Part shown: in pieces, positions 37,111 through 46,805 of the stretch
Numbering within the stretch: position 1 is the first letter of the stretch
Layout: each line of letters opens with the position of its first letter
Assembly: GCF_018223745.1 (NCBI RefSeq)
Contig: NZ_CP073653.1
Span: forward strand, 1,355,001-1,419,000
DNA: 64,000 nucleotides
From: Clostridium beijerinckii
GTDB taxonomy: Bacteria; Bacillota; Clostridia; Clostridiales; Clostridiaceae
Reading direction: 5' to 3'
Notes under the pieces: model-generated
The model's input: only the letters and a program-made list of their open reading frames with translations
The model's database searches: none
What the model was told of the DNA's origin: nothing
Made by a program: the position numbers and the translations under genes

Positions 37111-38430
37111 ATGAATTGTAGAAAATTAGCAGTAAAGATATTAGGAAGAGTCTTAAATGAAGGGGCTTACTCTAATATTGTATTAGCAAAAGAGTTAAAT
37201 GAAGCAGAATTAAGTGATAAAGATAAAGCACTATTAACTGAAATTGTTTATGGAGTTTTAAGAAGGAAAAAAACATTAGATATTATAATTTCGAACTTTG
37301 TAAAAGATCTTAAGTTAATGAACAAAGATATCTTAAATATTTTAAGAGTAGCAATATACCAAATGAACTTTTTGGATAAAATACCTAGCTATGCTGCTTG
37401 TAATGAAGCGGTAGAGGAAGCAAAAGAAATATCAGAAAATGATTCAAAGTTAGTAAATGGAATACTTAGAAATTTCACTAAAAATCCTGATGATATTGAA
37501 GTTGTAGGAAATAAAATTGACGAATATGCATATAAGTTTTCATTTGAACCTTGGATGATAAGACTTTTAATAAAGCAATATGGTGAAAATGTATCAAAGA
37601 AAATAATGTCTGGATTAAATTCAATTCCACAAGTAAGTGTTAGAGTAAATGAACTTAAAGCTGATTATGATGAAGTATTTGAAAAATTAGAAGAACTTGA
37701 ATATGAAGTTGAAGAAGGCGTTATTTGCCCAGAAGCAATTTGCATAAAAGGTGGTAAATCTATAGAAAATAATCCGTTATTCCAAGAAGGAAAAATCACA
37801 GTTCAAGATGAAAGTGCAATGATTATAGCACCATTATTAGAATTGGAAGAAGGAATGACAGTTACAGATTTGTGTAGTGCACCTGGTGGTAAAACTACTC
37901 ATATTGCTGAAATACTTCAAAACACTGGAAAAGTATTAGCGTATGATCTTCATGAATCTAAACTTGGATTAATAAAAGAAAATTGTGAGAGATTGGGTAT
38001 AACTAACGTTGAAGTTAATACAAGTGATGCAACTAAATTAAACCCAGATTTAATAGCATCTAGTGATAGAATCTTAATAGATGTTCCTTGTTCAGGGCTT
38101 GGAATAATAAGAAAAAAACCAGAAATAAAGTGGAACAAGACAAGAAATGAGTTAAGAGAAATTATAAAAGTTCAAAGAGATATAATGGAATGTGCATGGA
38201 TGTATTTAAAAGAGGATGGAATAATGATATATTCAACTTGTACATTAAATAAAGAAGAAAATGAAGAAAATATTGAGTGGTTTGTTAGCAGACATAAAGA
38301 CTGTAGCGTGAAAAAGATCTTTATTGGTAAACAAGATAACTTAGTATACAATAGAGATGGCTCTCTAACTATTATGCCAAATGAAAATATGGATGGATTC
38401 TTTGTGACTAAATTAGAAAAAAGACAATAG
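37111..38430 (+). CDS. rsmB: 16S rRNA m5C967 methyltransferase RsmB
   Basis: Methylates C967 of 16S rRNA. An N-terminal NusB-like RNA-binding domain (about 1-130) precedes the methyltransferase. The SAM-binding motif is CSAPGGKTTH, and the two cysteines in DVPCSGLG and YSTCTL are the catalytic pair of this family. 439 residues. AGAGGTAG precedes the ATG, and rlmN follows after 11 bases. Confidence 0.95.
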   Translation: MNCRKLAVKILGRVLNEGAYSNIVLAKELNEAELSDKDKALLTEIVYGVLRRKKTLDIIISNFVKDLKLMNKDILNILRVAIYQMNFLDKIPSYAACNEAVEEAKEISENDSKLVNGILRNFTKNPDDIEVVGNKIDEYAYKFSFEPWMIRLLIKQYGENVSKKIMSGLNSIPQVSVRVNELKADYDEVFEKLEELEYEVEEGVICPEAICIKGGKSIENNPLFQEGKITVQDESAMIIAPLLELEEGMTVTDLCSAPGGKTTHIAEILQNTGKVLAYDLHESKLGLIKENCERLGITNVEVNTSDATKLNPDLIASSDRILIDVPCSGLGIIRKKPEIKWNKTRNELREIIKVQRDIMECAWMYLKEDGIMIYSTCTLNKEENEENIEWFVSRHKDCSVKKIFIGKQDNLVYNRDGSLTIMPNENMDGFFVTKLEKRQ

Positions 38431-38441
38431 TAGGTGAATAA

Positions 38442-39503
38442 ATGAACAATTTGCTAGATTTTACTTTAGAAGAACTTAAAGCATGGATGAAGGAAAATGG
38501 TGAAAGTGCATTTAGAGGTCAACAAATATTATCATGGATTTATAAAGGTGTTAAAGAATTCGATAATATGAAGAATATACCAAAGCCATTAGTACAAAAA
38601 CTAAAAGAAAATTTTTTTGTAGGTCTGCCAAAGATAATAGAAGTATATAAATCTAATATAGATGGTACAGAAAAGTTCTTGTTAGGATTTAAGGATGGAA
38701 ACTTAATAGAATCTGTACTAATGAGATATAAGCATGGAAATTCCATATGCATATCCACTCAAGTTGGATGTGCAATGGGATGCAAATTTTGTGCATCCAC
38801 AATTGAAGGTAAAGTTAGAAATCTTACAACTGGAGAAATTTTATCGCAAATTATGGTTGTTCAAGATTATATCAATGAAAGGATTTCCAACGTAGTATTA
38901 ATGGGAAGTGGCGAACCACTTGATAATTATAATAATGTTATAAAGTTTCTAGAAATAGTTTCTGCTGAATATGCATTAAATATTGGGCAGAGACATATAA
39001 CATTATCTACTTGTGGAATTGTACCTAAGATATACGAATTAGCAGATAAGGAACTTAGCATAACTCTAGCTTTATCACTACATGCATTTAGTAATGATAA
39101 GAGAAAAGAAATTATGCCTATAGCTAATAGGTATAGCATTGAGGAAATATTAGAGGCTTGCAGATATTATATAAATAAAACTAATAGAAGAATTACGTTT
39201 GAGTATGCGCTAGTGAAAGATGTGAATGATGGCAGAGAAGATGCAAAGGCATTAGGCAAATTGTTAAAAGGTATGCTTTGTCATGTTAATTTGATTCCAG
39301 TAAATGAAATAAAAGAAAATACATATAAGAGATCTTCAAAAAAGGCAATAGAAGATTTTTCAGAAATACTAAAAAATCATGGAATAGAAGTTACTACAAG
39401 ACGTGAAATGGGAAGTGACATTAATGCAGCATGTGGACAACTTAGAAGAAGTTACATAAATACCCAAGAAATAGAGGGGGAGCAAAATGGTAGGTTTAGT
39501 TAG
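38442..39503 (+). CDS. rlmN: Dual-specificity 23S rRNA/tRNA m2A methyltransferase RlmN
   Basis: Radical SAM enzyme that methylates C2 of A2503 in 23S rRNA and A37 in some tRNAs. The cluster motif C-x3-C-x2-C is CAMGCKFC, and the second catalytic cysteine of the family is in [14 protein letters not shown] near the C-terminus. [12 protein letters not shown] is the GGEP-equivalent. 353 residues. Its last 17 bases overlap the start of the phosphatase gene. Family members are distinguished from Cfr by context; RlmN is favoured as the single housekeeping copy. Confidence 0.95.
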   Translation: MNNLLDFTLEELKAWMKENGESAFRGQQILSWIYKGVKEFDNMKNIPKPLVQKLKENFFVGLPKIIEVYKSNIDGTEKFLLGFKDGNLIESVLMRYKHGNSICISTQVGCAMGCKFCASTIEGKVRNLTTGEILSQIMVVQDYINERISNVVLMGSGEPLDNYNNVIKFLEIVSAEYALNIGQRHITLSTCGIVPKIYELADKELSITLALSLHAFSNDKRKEIMPIANRYSIEEILEACRYYINKTNRRITFEYALVKDVNDGREDAKALGKLLKGMLCHVNLIPVNEIKENTYKRSSKKAIEDFSEILKNHGIEVTTRREMGSDINAACGQLRRSYINTQEIEGEQNGRFS

Positions 39504-40206
39504 TGATGTTGGGTTAAGGCGAACATTAAATGAAGACTCTGCTTCGTATTTAGAAAGAGACGAATTCAAAATTTATGTAGTGGCAGACGGAATGGGTGGA
39601 CATAATGCAGGAGAAGTCGCTAGTCAGATGGCTGCAACAAATATTGTTGACTATGTAAGAGAAAATTTTTCTTCGAGTAGAGCAGAAAATTTGCTTGTAG
39701 AAGCCATAGAAAAAGTAAATAAAGATATATTTACTTTTTCTAACACTAGCGAAAATTTAAGTGGAATGGGAACTACTGTTACAACTTGTTTTATGACTAA
39801 AAATTTTATACAGGTTGCGAATGTAGGTGATAGCTGTTGTTTTGCAGTTAAAAATAATGAAATTAAGAAGATTACTAAAGATCATTCTTTAGTACAAGAA
39901 CTAGTTGATATTGGGAGTATAAGTGAAAAAGAGGCGGAAAATCATCCTAAGAAAAATATTATTACAAGAGCATTAGGAACTAGCATTAATGTGAATGTAG
40001 ATATATTTCAGTTAGAGAACAGAGAATATGATCTTTATATATTGTGTTCAGATGGATTGACAAATGAATTAACTAAAGAAGAGATTCTACAAGTCGTCAC
40101 TGAAGGAGAAAGTTATGTAAACATTGCTAATAAACTTGTATACTTGGCAAAGCAAAACGGTGGCAGAGATAATATAACAGTATTGTTGTTTGGAGGAGAG
40201 ATGTAG
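39487..40206 (+). CDS. stp: PP2C-family Ser/Thr protein phosphatase (Stp/PrpC)
   Basis: Metal-dependent phosphatase that counteracts the kinase encoded next to it. The metal-binding motifs are [23 protein letters not shown] and [14 protein letters not shown], with a last Asp in GGRDNITV. 239 residues, a single cytoplasmic domain. GAGGGGGAG precedes the ATG inside the rlmN end. The kinase gene follows immediately. Confidence 0.96.
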   Translation: MVGLVSDVGLRRTLNEDSASYLERDEFKIYVVADGMGGHNAGEVASQMAATNIVDYVRENFSSSRAENLLVEAIEKVNKDIFTFSNTSENLSGMGTTVTTCFMTKNFIQVANVGDSCCFAVKNNEIKKITKDHSLVQELVDIGSISEKEAENHPKKNIITRALGTSINVNVDIFQLENREYDLYILCSDGLTNELTKEEILQVVTEGESYVNIANKLVYLAKQNGGRDNITVLLFGGEM

Positions 40207-40207
40207 C

Positions 40208-42154
40208 ATGGATGGAATTGTACTTGGAAACAGATACGAGTTGTTAGAAAAAATAGGGGAAGGCGGAATGTCAGAAGTATTTAAGGCAAGAGACAATAAA
40301 TTAAATAGGTTTGTTGCAGTTAAAATACTTAAGAAAGAACTTTGCGACAACCCTGATATTGTAGAAAAATTTAAAGGTGAAGCAACAGCTGTTGCAGCCT
40401 TATCTGACAATAATATAGTAAATATACTAGATGTAGGAACACAGGATGAAATAAATTATATTGTAATGGAATATGTTAAAGGAAAAACATTAAAAGATAT
40501 TATAAAACAAGTTGGAAAGATGAATTATGAAACAGCTATATCAGTTGCAATTCAAATAGCCAAAGCTTTAGATTGTGCTCATAGAAACAATATAATACAT
40601 AGAGATGTTAAGCCACAAAATATTTTAGTAACAGAAGATGGAGTTATGAAAGTAACTGATTTTGGAATAGCAAAATCATCAAATTCTGAAACTATTACAA
40701 ATACTAGTACAATAATGGGATCTGCTCATTATCTTTCTCCAGAACAAGCAAAAGGAAATTTTATTGATTGTAGAACGGACTTATATTCATTAGGAGTTGT
40801 ATTATATGAGATGGTTACTGGAAATCTCCCATTCCAAGCAGATACTGCTGTAACTATAGCTTTAAAACATCTTCAAGAAGAAGTTGTTCCGCCAAAAAGT
40901 GTTAATTCAAAGATTCCTGAGAGTTTAAATCAATTAATTTTAAAGTCAATGGAAAAGGATCCTATTAAGAGATATCAGAATGCTAAAGAAATGATCTCAG
41001 ATCTCCAAAGAATAAAGGATGATCCTAATGCAAAGATAGATAAAGAAGACGACAATGATCATACTATAATAATGTCTGCTGTGACCGAACAGATAGCAAA
41101 GCAAGAGGAAAAGTTGCCTAATAAAAAAGATGATGACTATGATGATGAAGACGATGATGATTATTACTACGAAGACGATGAAGATGAAAAAGGCAGTGGA
41201 ATAAACAAGAAGAGAATAATGAAAATAACAATAGGTGTAGTTTTAGCATTATTGTTAATAGTTTTAGGTGTTGCAGCTTTTAAAATGGTTAGTTCTGCTA
41301 GTGCTAACAGCAAAGAAGTTGAGGTTCCTAATATAGTAGGAAAGAATGTTGATGATGGAAAGAAAGCACTTGAAGCTATAAATTTAGTTTTAGTGGAAGG
41401 TGGAACTGAAGCAAGCGATCAGCCAGAAGGAACTATTCTTAAGATGAATCCGGATGCTGGAACTAAGGTTAAAGAAAAAAGTCAGATTAGGGTTATTGTA
41501 AGTGGAGGAGCAACAAAACTTAAAATGCCTGATTTGAAGGAGTATGATATAGATACTGCAACTACTATTTTAAAATCCTTTGGACTTAAGATTAGTGATA
41601 AAAGCGAAGCTTTTAGCGATAGTGTACCAGAGGGACAAATAATAAGTCAAACTCCGAAAAAAGATACTGAAGTAACAGCAGATGATAAAATAACAGTTGT
41701 TGTAAGTAAAGGACCGGAAGTTAAGACTACAAAAGTACCTAGCGTAGTTGGTAAAGACCAAGATACAGCTACAGGCGAATTACAAGATGCTGGTTTAAAA
41801 GTATCTGTAAATTCCCAAGAAACACAAGATGAGAGTCAAAATGGTAAAGTTTTAAAACAAACAGGAGAAGGAAATAGAGTGGAGCAGGGAACTACAATTG
41901 TTATAACAGTTGGTAAATATGTTGCAAAACAAGATCCACCTGTAACTAATAATCCTACTCAAGGAAATACTAAACCGGGTGGAAATGGAAGTACTCCTGA
42001 TAAAAATACTGGAGGAACAGGTGGTACTACTACTGATACACCAGGAAAGACTCCTAATACTCCAGGTACAACTAATCCTACAGGTCCATGGGATGATACA
42101 AATAACAGCCAAAACAACACTCAAACTAAAACATCAAATCAAAACCATCAATAA
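40208..42154 (+). CDS. prkC: PASTA-domain Ser/Thr protein kinase PrkC
   Basis: Membrane kinase that senses muropeptides; in Bacillus PrkC triggers spore germination. I start at ATG 40208 (MDGIVLGNRYELL) with GGAGGAG nine bases away; a TTG at 40190 would overlap the phosphatase. The kinase domain has GEGGMSEVF, HRDVKPQN and DFGIAK. An acidic linker rich in Asp, a membrane helix (ITIGVVLALLLIVLGVAAF), three PASTA repeats (about 365-565) and a tail of about 75 residues rich in Thr, Pro, Gly and Asn follow. 648 residues. Confidence 0.96.
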   Translation: MDGIVLGNRYELLEKIGEGGMSEVFKARDNKLNRFVAVKILKKELCDNPDIVEKFKGEATAVAALSDNNIVNILDVGTQDEINYIVMEYVKGKTLKDIIKQVGKMNYETAISVAIQIAKALDCAHRNNIIHRDVKPQNILVTEDGVMKVTDFGIAKSSNSETITNTSTIMGSAHYLSPEQAKGNFIDCRTDLYSLGVVLYEMVTGNLPFQADTAVTIALKHLQEEVVPPKSVNSKIPESLNQLILKSMEKDPIKRYQNAKEMISDLQRIKDDPNAKIDKEDDNDHTIIMSAVTEQIAKQEEKLPNKKDDDYDDEDDDDYYYEDDEDEKGSGINKKRIMKITIGVVLALLLIVLGVAAFKMVSSASANSKEVEVPNIVGKNVDDGKKALEAINLVLVEGGTEASDQPEGTILKMNPDAGTKVKEKSQIRVIVSGGATKLKMPDLKEYDIDTATTILKSFGLKISDKSEAFSDSVPEGQIISQTPKKDTEVTADDKITVVVSKGPEVKTTKVPSVVGKDQDTATGELQDAGLKVSVNSQETQDESQNGKVLKQTGEGNRVEQGTTIVITVGKYVAKQDPPVTNNPTQGNTKPGGNGSTPDKNTGGTGGTTTDTPGKTPNTPGTTNPTGPWDDTNNSQNNTQTKTSNQNHQ

Positions 42155-42160
42155 TAAGGT

Positions 42161-42190
42161 AAGGAGAGGTTGATAAAAACCTCTCCTTAT
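42161..42190 (+). terminator. Hairpin after prkC, probable terminator
   Basis: AAGGAGAGGT pairs perfectly with ACCTCTCCTT. The T tract is poor (TTATATG), so termination may be partial. Confidence 0.55.
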
Positions 42191-42200
42191 ATGATATATA

Positions 42201-42281
42201 TGTTGCAATTCACAATTACGGTTAAAATTCTTACAATATTTTTAGAATTATGATGAAGAATTATTTTTGCAATATATATTT
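42201..42281. repeat. Repeat R4, copy a
   Basis: An 80-base A/T-rich block that recurs nearly unchanged at 45529-45614 (for example AGAATTATGATGAAGAATTA in both). Its ends carry TTGCAA-type sequences in inverted order. The rest of the 350-base gap before rsgA holds nothing I recognise. Confidence 0.7.
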
Positions 42282-42506
42282 GTATTTAAACCTACATTAA
42301 ATCTCTAAAAAGAAAATATACTATGATAGAAAATACTAATTTAGAAATTTAATATATTTTGCAATTAAGTTGCTAAGTTCTAGTTGTATTTAGGCACTTG
42401 GCTTATTAAAATCTTAAACTTAAATTTATCTAATTTATCATTGCAGCATATATTACATTCTATAAAAGAATATATAAATTTATTTTATAAGTTATGGAGG
42501 GAAATT

Positions 42507-43379
42507 ATGAATGGAAAAATAATAAAGGGCATAGGAGGCTTTTATTATATTAAGACAGATCAAGGCTTAATAGAATGCAAAGCCAGGGGGAAATTTAGAC
42601 ATAAAGACATAAAGCCTATGGTAGGGGATGATGTTACAATTAAGATGGAACATGGAAAAGGCGTTATTGAAGAGATACATAATAGAAAATCTCAATTGGT
42701 TAGACCCACGGTGGCAAATGTTTCTTTAGCATTTGTTGTTTTTGCAGTTAAGAATCCAGACATAAATTTTGATTTATTAAATAAGTTTTTGATTCTATGT
42801 GAATATAATAACATTGAGGTTATAGTTTGCTTGAATAAGATAGATTTAGTATCGGAAGAAGAAAGAGAAGAAATAAAGAAGCGAATAAATGTCATAGGTT
42901 ATGAAGTTCTCTTTATAAATGCTAAGAAAGGAATAGGAATAGAGCGGTTAGAAGAAAAGATTAGAGGAAATATAACAGTTTTTTGTGGACCATCAGGGGC
43001 AGGAAAGTCAACATTAATAAATAAGCTTTCAAACAAAGAACATATGGAAACAGGTAATGTAAGCGAGAAGCTTGGAAGAGGGAAGCATACTACAAGGCAT
43101 AGTGAATTAATTGAGGTAGCGGACGGATATATCGTTGATACCCCAGGATTTTCTACACTAGAAATAAAGGATTTAATGGATAAAAATTCTTTAAAATATT
43201 GTTTTCCTGAATTTACACAGTATAATGATAAGTGTAAATATAGAGGCTGTTTACATTATAAAGAACCAAATTGTGCTCTAAAAGAGGCTGTAGAAAGCGA
43301 AAAGATTAATAGATACAGATACGAATTTTATGTAAGAGCATTAGAAGAAATAATTGAGGAGGAAAAAAATAAATGGTAA
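42507..43379 (+). CDS. rsgA: Ribosome small-subunit GTPase RsgA (YloQ/CpgA)
   Basis: Circularly permuted GTPase that helps 30S subunit maturation. The OB domain comes first ([15 protein letters not shown]), then G4 NKID, G1 GPSGAGKST and G3 DTPG in permuted order, then a zinc motif ([20 protein letters not shown]). I start at ATG 42507 behind GGAGGG; an in-frame ATG at 42384 adds 41 residues with no family match or ribosome site. 290 residues. It overlaps rpe by seven bases. Confidence 0.96.
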   Translation: MNGKIIKGIGGFYYIKTDQGLIECKARGKFRHKDIKPMVGDDVTIKMEHGKGVIEEIHNRKSQLVRPTVANVSLAFVVFAVKNPDINFDLLNKFLILCEYNNIEVIVCLNKIDLVSEEEREEIKKRINVIGYEVLFINAKKGIGIERLEEKIRGNITVFCGPSGAGKSTLINKLSNKEHMETGNVSEKLGRGKHTTRHSELIEVADGYIVDTPGFSTLEIKDLMDKNSLKYCFPEFTQYNDKCKYRGCLHYKEPNCALKEAVESEKINRYRYEFYVRALEEIIEEEKNKW

Positions 43380-44017
43380 AGATTGCACCATCAATATTAT
43401 CAGCGGATTTTTCAAAATTAGGAGAGGACATAGAAAGAATAGATAAAGGAGGAGCAGATTTTATTCATATAGATGTAATGGATGGATCTTTTGTTCCTAA
43501 TATATCTTTTGGTTTACCAGTTATAAAATCTATTAGAAATAGAACAAAGAAGTTATTTGACGTTCATTTAATGATAAATAATCCATCAAATTACATAGAT
43601 GCTTTTATAGAGGCTGGGGCTGATATAATTACAATTCATCATGAAGCAGATAAACATATAGATAGAACAATTAATTATATTAAGTCAAAAGGAAAAAAAG
43701 CAGCGATTTCTTTAAATCCAGGAACTCCAACAAGTGTATTGAAAGATTTAATACCAAGTTTAGATATGGTGTTGATAATGTCTGTTAATCCAGGATTTGG
43801 AGGACAAAAATTCATACCTTATTCTCTAGATAAGATTAGAGAGATAAAAGAACTTAGTGATAGATTGAACCCAGGGCTTTTAATAGAAGTTGATGGTGGT
43901 ATTGATAAGACAAATGTTAAAGAGGTTATAGAAGCAGGTGCAAATGTCATTGTTGCAGGTTCAGCAGTGTTTAATGGTGGGGAAATTGATGAGAATATAA
44001 AAGCTCTAAGGGGGTAA
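43373..44017 (+). CDS. rpe: Ribulose-phosphate 3-epimerase
   Basis: Interconverts ribulose-5-phosphate and xylulose-5-phosphate in the pentose phosphate pathway. TIM-barrel motifs [31 protein letters not shown] and VNPGFGGQ carry the metal and phosphate ligands. 214 residues. Order prkC-rsgA-rpe-thiN matches Bacillus. AGGAGG upstream lies in the end of rsgA. Confidence 0.97.
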   Translation: MVKIAPSILSADFSKLGEDIERIDKGGADFIHIDVMDGSFVPNISFGLPVIKSIRNRTKKLFDVHLMINNPSNYIDAFIEAGADIITIHHEADKHIDRTINYIKSKGKKAAISLNPGTPTSVLKDLIPSLDMVLIMSVNPGFGGQKFIPYSLDKIREIKELSDRLNPGLLIEVDGGIDKTNVKEVIEAGANVIVAGSAVFNGGEIDENIKALRG

Positions 44018-44021
44018 TAAT

Positions 44022-44657
44022 TTGAATGTTGCAATTGTAAGTGGAGGAAACCCACCTTCAGAGAAGTTACTAAAGAAATATATTAGTGAAGTTGAATTTA
44101 TAATAGCAGCTGATAAGGGAAGTGAATGCCTTTATAATTATAATATTATTCCAGACTTGCTTTTAGGTGATTTTGACTCTGCCAAAAAGGAAATTTTAGA
44201 TAATATGAAGTTAAAGGTTAAGGAAGTCTTGGAATTTCAACCAGAGAAAGATTATACTGACACTGAAATTGCAGTTATGGAAGCGATAAAAAGAGGCGCA
44301 GAAAAGATATATCTATTCGGGGCAACTGGAACTAGAATGGATCATACACTAGGAAATATAGGACTTATGCTAACTACGAAAAAAAAAGGTGCTAATTTAG
44401 AAATATTAGACGATAATAATAGACTTTACCTTGGAGAAAATAAAATGAGGTTATACGGCAAATATGGTGAAAATATATCATTTCATGCATTAAGCGATAA
44501 AGTAAGCAAACTTCAAATTAGTGGTGGAAAATACGATCTACCAAGTTATGATTTGGGTTTATTAGATCCACGAGCTATATGTAATGAATTTATTGATACA
44601 CCAATAGATATAACTTATGAAAAAGGAGAGTTATTAGTTATTCATTCCATAGACTAA
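44022..44657 (+). CDS. thiN: Thiamine pyrophosphokinase
   Basis: Converts thiamine to thiamine pyrophosphate. The N-terminal catalytic domain has AADKGSECLYNY, LLGDFDSAKKE and FQPEKDYTDTEIAV; the C-terminal thiamine-binding domain includes GATGTRMDHTLGNI. The TTG start follows AAGGGGG and gives the usual N-terminus (MNVAIVSGG). 211 residues. No thiamine riboswitch is visible upstream, as expected for a gene inside an operon. Confidence 0.94.
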   Translation: MNVAIVSGGNPPSEKLLKKYISEVEFIIAADKGSECLYNYNIIPDLLLGDFDSAKKEILDNMKLKVKEVLEFQPEKDYTDTEIAVMEAIKRGAEKIYLFGATGTRMDHTLGNIGLMLTTKKKGANLEILDDNNRLYLGENKMRLYGKYGENISFHALSDKVSKLQISGGKYDLPSYDLGLLDPRAICNEFIDTPIDITYEKGELLVIHSID

Positions 44658-44793
44658 ATATTCATGAACTTATTTAATTATTTTTTATATTTAAAAGTGG
44701 AACATTTTGAGTAGTAACTGAATATTAATATAATAAGACGGATTAAATTTTCATTTTAATTTTTAATATATTAATATTTGGGAGGACTTGTAA

Positions 44794-44865
44794 ATGAAAA
44801 TAATAGCTTTTAAACTACCTAAGTTTCTATCTAATATAATAAAGTTTTTTAGAAAAAAAGGCTAG
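44794..44865 (+). CDS. spoVM: Stage V sporulation protein M (SpoVM), 23 residues
   Basis: A very short gene encoding MKIIAFKLPKFLSNIIKFF plus RKKG. The N-terminal KLPKFL core and the amphipathic, basic helix match Bacillus SpoVM (26 residues), which recognises convex forespore membrane and anchors SpoIVA. GGGAGG lies eight bases upstream. The position between thiN and rpmB is the same as in B. subtilis. The partner spoIVA is at 26183. It is easily missed because of its size. Confidence 0.92.
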   Translation: MKIIAFKLPKFLSNIIKFFRKKG

Positions 44866-44908
44866 AAGTACATAATGTATAATTTAGTTTTAAGCTTTCT
44901 AAATAGCT

Positions 44909-45098
44909 TTAGGCGTAATCAAAAAAAATAACAAGTCCATCTGCCAAGAAAAGTTCCTTGTTGCAGCATAGCTGCTCTTTTCATCATGCTTCATCAACAG
45001 ATTGAACTAATAGGCTCGCTATGAGCCCGATCTGCTTCTTCGCCTGATGAAAAATAACCATGGCATTTTAGACTCGTTATTTTCTTTCATATGCCTTA
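44909..45098. repeat. R2 element, copy b
   Basis: Starts TTAGGCGTAATCAAAAAAAA and ends TTTCATATGCCTTA; the ends are inverted relative to each other and match R2 copy a at 27757-27988. The shared right arm contains ATCTGCTT, CATGG and CTCGTT in the same order. It includes the hairpin GCAGCATAGCTGC. Confidence 0.65.
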
Positions 45099-45103
45099 AA
45101 AAT

Positions 45104-45137
45104 AAAAAATGCAATTGGGATAACAATTGCATTTTTT
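45104..45137. terminator. Bidirectional terminator between spoVM and rpmB
   Basis: AAAAAATGCAATTG pairs with CAATTGCATTTTTT around a six-base loop, so it has a T run in both directions and can serve the converging genes. Confidence 0.9.
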
Positions 45138-45146
45138 ATTATGAAC

Positions 45147-45338
45147 TTATATTGCTCTTTGAACCTTTCCAGATCTAAGGCATCTTGTACATACATGAAC
45201 AGTTTTTGGTGTTCCGTTAACTAAAGCTTTTACTTTCTTTATGTTAGGAGCCCAAGTTCTCTTTGATTGACGATGTGAATGGCTATAGCTTACTCCAGCT
45301 ACAACACCCTTATCACAAATTTCGCATCTTCTTGCCAT
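45147..45338 (-). CDS. rpmB: 50S ribosomal protein L28
   Basis: Large-subunit ribosomal protein of 63 residues. It is the zinc-binding form, with CEIC near the N-terminus and CTRC near the C-terminus. The conserved segments SYSHSHRQSKRTWAPN and VHVCTRCLRSGKV are present. AAGGAGGTG precedes the start on the minus strand. It is oriented against its neighbours, as in B. subtilis. Confidence 0.97.
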   Translation of the reverse strand: MARRCEICDKGVVAGVSYSHSHRQSKRTWAPNIKKVKALVNGTPKTVHVCTRCLRSGKVQRAI

Positions 45339-45528
45339 TAGAAAACACCTCCTTATATTCCAAAGATAATCATCTTCAATAGGACAGTGTAAATTATATC
45401 ATAGGAAAATGTAATAGGCAAGATAAATTATTAATTATAAATTAAAAATTATGTATTGGCAGTTAATATGCGGCTTTACAGCGAAAATGAAACTTATGTG
45501 AATACCTGCCGAAATTTGATATGTATTA

Positions 45529-45614
45529 TGTTGTAATTCACAATTCACAATTACGGCCAAAATTCTTGAAATATTTTTAGAATTATGATGAAGAATTATT
45601 TTTGCAATATATAT
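45529..45614. repeat. Repeat R4, copy b
   Basis: Second copy of the block at 42201-42281, with an extra seven bases from a small tandem duplication (ATTCACAATTCACAATT). Directly followed by the R3 array region. Confidence 0.7.
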
Positions 45615-45689
45615 ATTTATTTCATAGGTAAATTATTCTCTTGATTATGTTTTAAAAACTTTTTAGAAGGAAAGACTTTGTAGAGATAG

Positions 45690-46337
45690 ATTTTTAAAGA
45701 AGAGAAGGAAATGATGTGGTTGTACTTTATGTTTTCTAAGTGGAGTATAATCTTGAGTGGACTTAATACTTTTTTCTGGGGAAAAGATCTTGATTGCAGT
45801 TAGTTAGTATTGAATTGTGATCTACACTCTTTTCGTATGTATGTTTTTTATAAATTTATGATCTAGGTTGCAGTTTATGCTTTTTCATAGGGGGAAATGA
45901 TTTGGTTGTACTTTATTTTTTCTAAAGGGAGAATTATCTTAATTGGACTCGATTCTTTTTTCTAGGAAGTAAGCTTGATTGTAGTTAATAAGTTCGAATT
46001 GTGCTTTGCACTTTTTTCTATGTGAGTACTTTTTTCTTATTTTATGATCTTGGTTGCACTGCGGTTTTAAGAGAAAAAAGATATAGCTATACTGTATGTT
46101 TTCTAAAGGGAGAATTATCTTAATTAGATTCGATTCTTTTCTCTAGGGAAAGGACTTGATTACGCATAATAAGTTTCTAACTGTGCTTTGAAATTTTTCA
46201 TATATGCGTGCTTTTTAGATGGAAGGATCTTAATTTCAGTTTGTGTTTTTTTTAAGGAAAAATGATCTTGGTTGCGCTGCGCGCTTTTTATAAAGGTAAA
46301 TGATCGTAATTGCACTTCGTGCTCTTTTTAAAGGTGT
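45690..46337. repeat. Degenerate tandem array R3 (about 37-base units)
   Basis: Much of the 1.1-kb gap before the asp23 gene is an array of imperfect units of the type ATGATCTTGATTGCACT, a small hairpin, then CTTTTTTCTAAAGG. The last units are clearest (46259-46337), with hairpins such as GCACTTCGTGC. A higher-order period of about 180-186 bases is visible: TTCTAAAGGGAGAATTATCT recurs at about 45920 and 46100, with a weaker version near 45734. A cleaner inverted group of units is at 50588-50690. Units abut each other, so this is not CRISPR. No gene is visible. Confidence 0.7.
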
Positions 46338-46441
46338 ATATTTTTTGAATACTTGAATAAAATATTGTTCTAATATAGAATAGAAAATAAGATGTAAATA
46401 TAGAATAGAAAATAAGATATAAGAATTTAGGAGGAATATGG

Positions 46442-46792
46442 ATGGTTGGATTTTCAAACGAAAATGGTAATATAAATTATTCAGAGGAAGTTATAGCAAA
46501 AATTGTTGGATTATCCACAATGGAATGTTATGGAGTAGTTGGAATGGTTTCTAGAAATGCCAGTGAAGGCTTTTGGGAACTTATTGGTATAGAAAATTTT
46601 AGTAAAGGTGTAAAGATACAGCTAACAAGCGAGAAGAAATTACAAATAGAATTATTTGTAATGGTTGAATACGGAACAAAGATATCGGTTATATCTAATA
46701 ATATAATTCAAAAAGTACGCTATAGTGTTGAAAACTATACAGGACTTAAGGTGTCGTCCATAACAGTAAATGTGCAAGCGGTTAGAGTTTAG
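46442..46792 (+). CDS. Asp23/YloU (Gls24) family envelope stress protein
   Basis: A 116-residue Asp23/Gls24-type protein, conserved in Firmicutes and usually upstream of the DAK-domain kinase gene, as here. Family hallmarks include NYSEEVIAKIVGLSTMECYGVVGM and a C-terminal VNVQAVRV. No signal or membrane segment is visible. TTAGGAGG precedes the ATG. The S. aureus homologue Asp23 lies under the membrane; what the clostridial protein does is not known. Confidence 0.92.
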   Translation: MVGFSNENGNINYSEEVIAKIVGLSTMECYGVVGMVSRNASEGFWELIGIENFSKGVKIQLTSEKKLQIELFVMVEYGTKISVISNNIIQKVRYSVENYTGLKVSSITVNVQAVRV

Positions 46793-46805
46793 GAGGTTAA
46801 ACTAA

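Noticed and set aside
42384-42506. 41-residue N-terminal extension of rsgA
   Set aside because: The ribosome site GGAGGG lies directly before ATG 42507, where the family N-terminus begins.
45690-46337. CRISPR array candidate in the long gap before the asp23 gene
   Set aside because: Units abut, are degenerate and have no constant repeat alternating with unique spacers; no cas genes are near.
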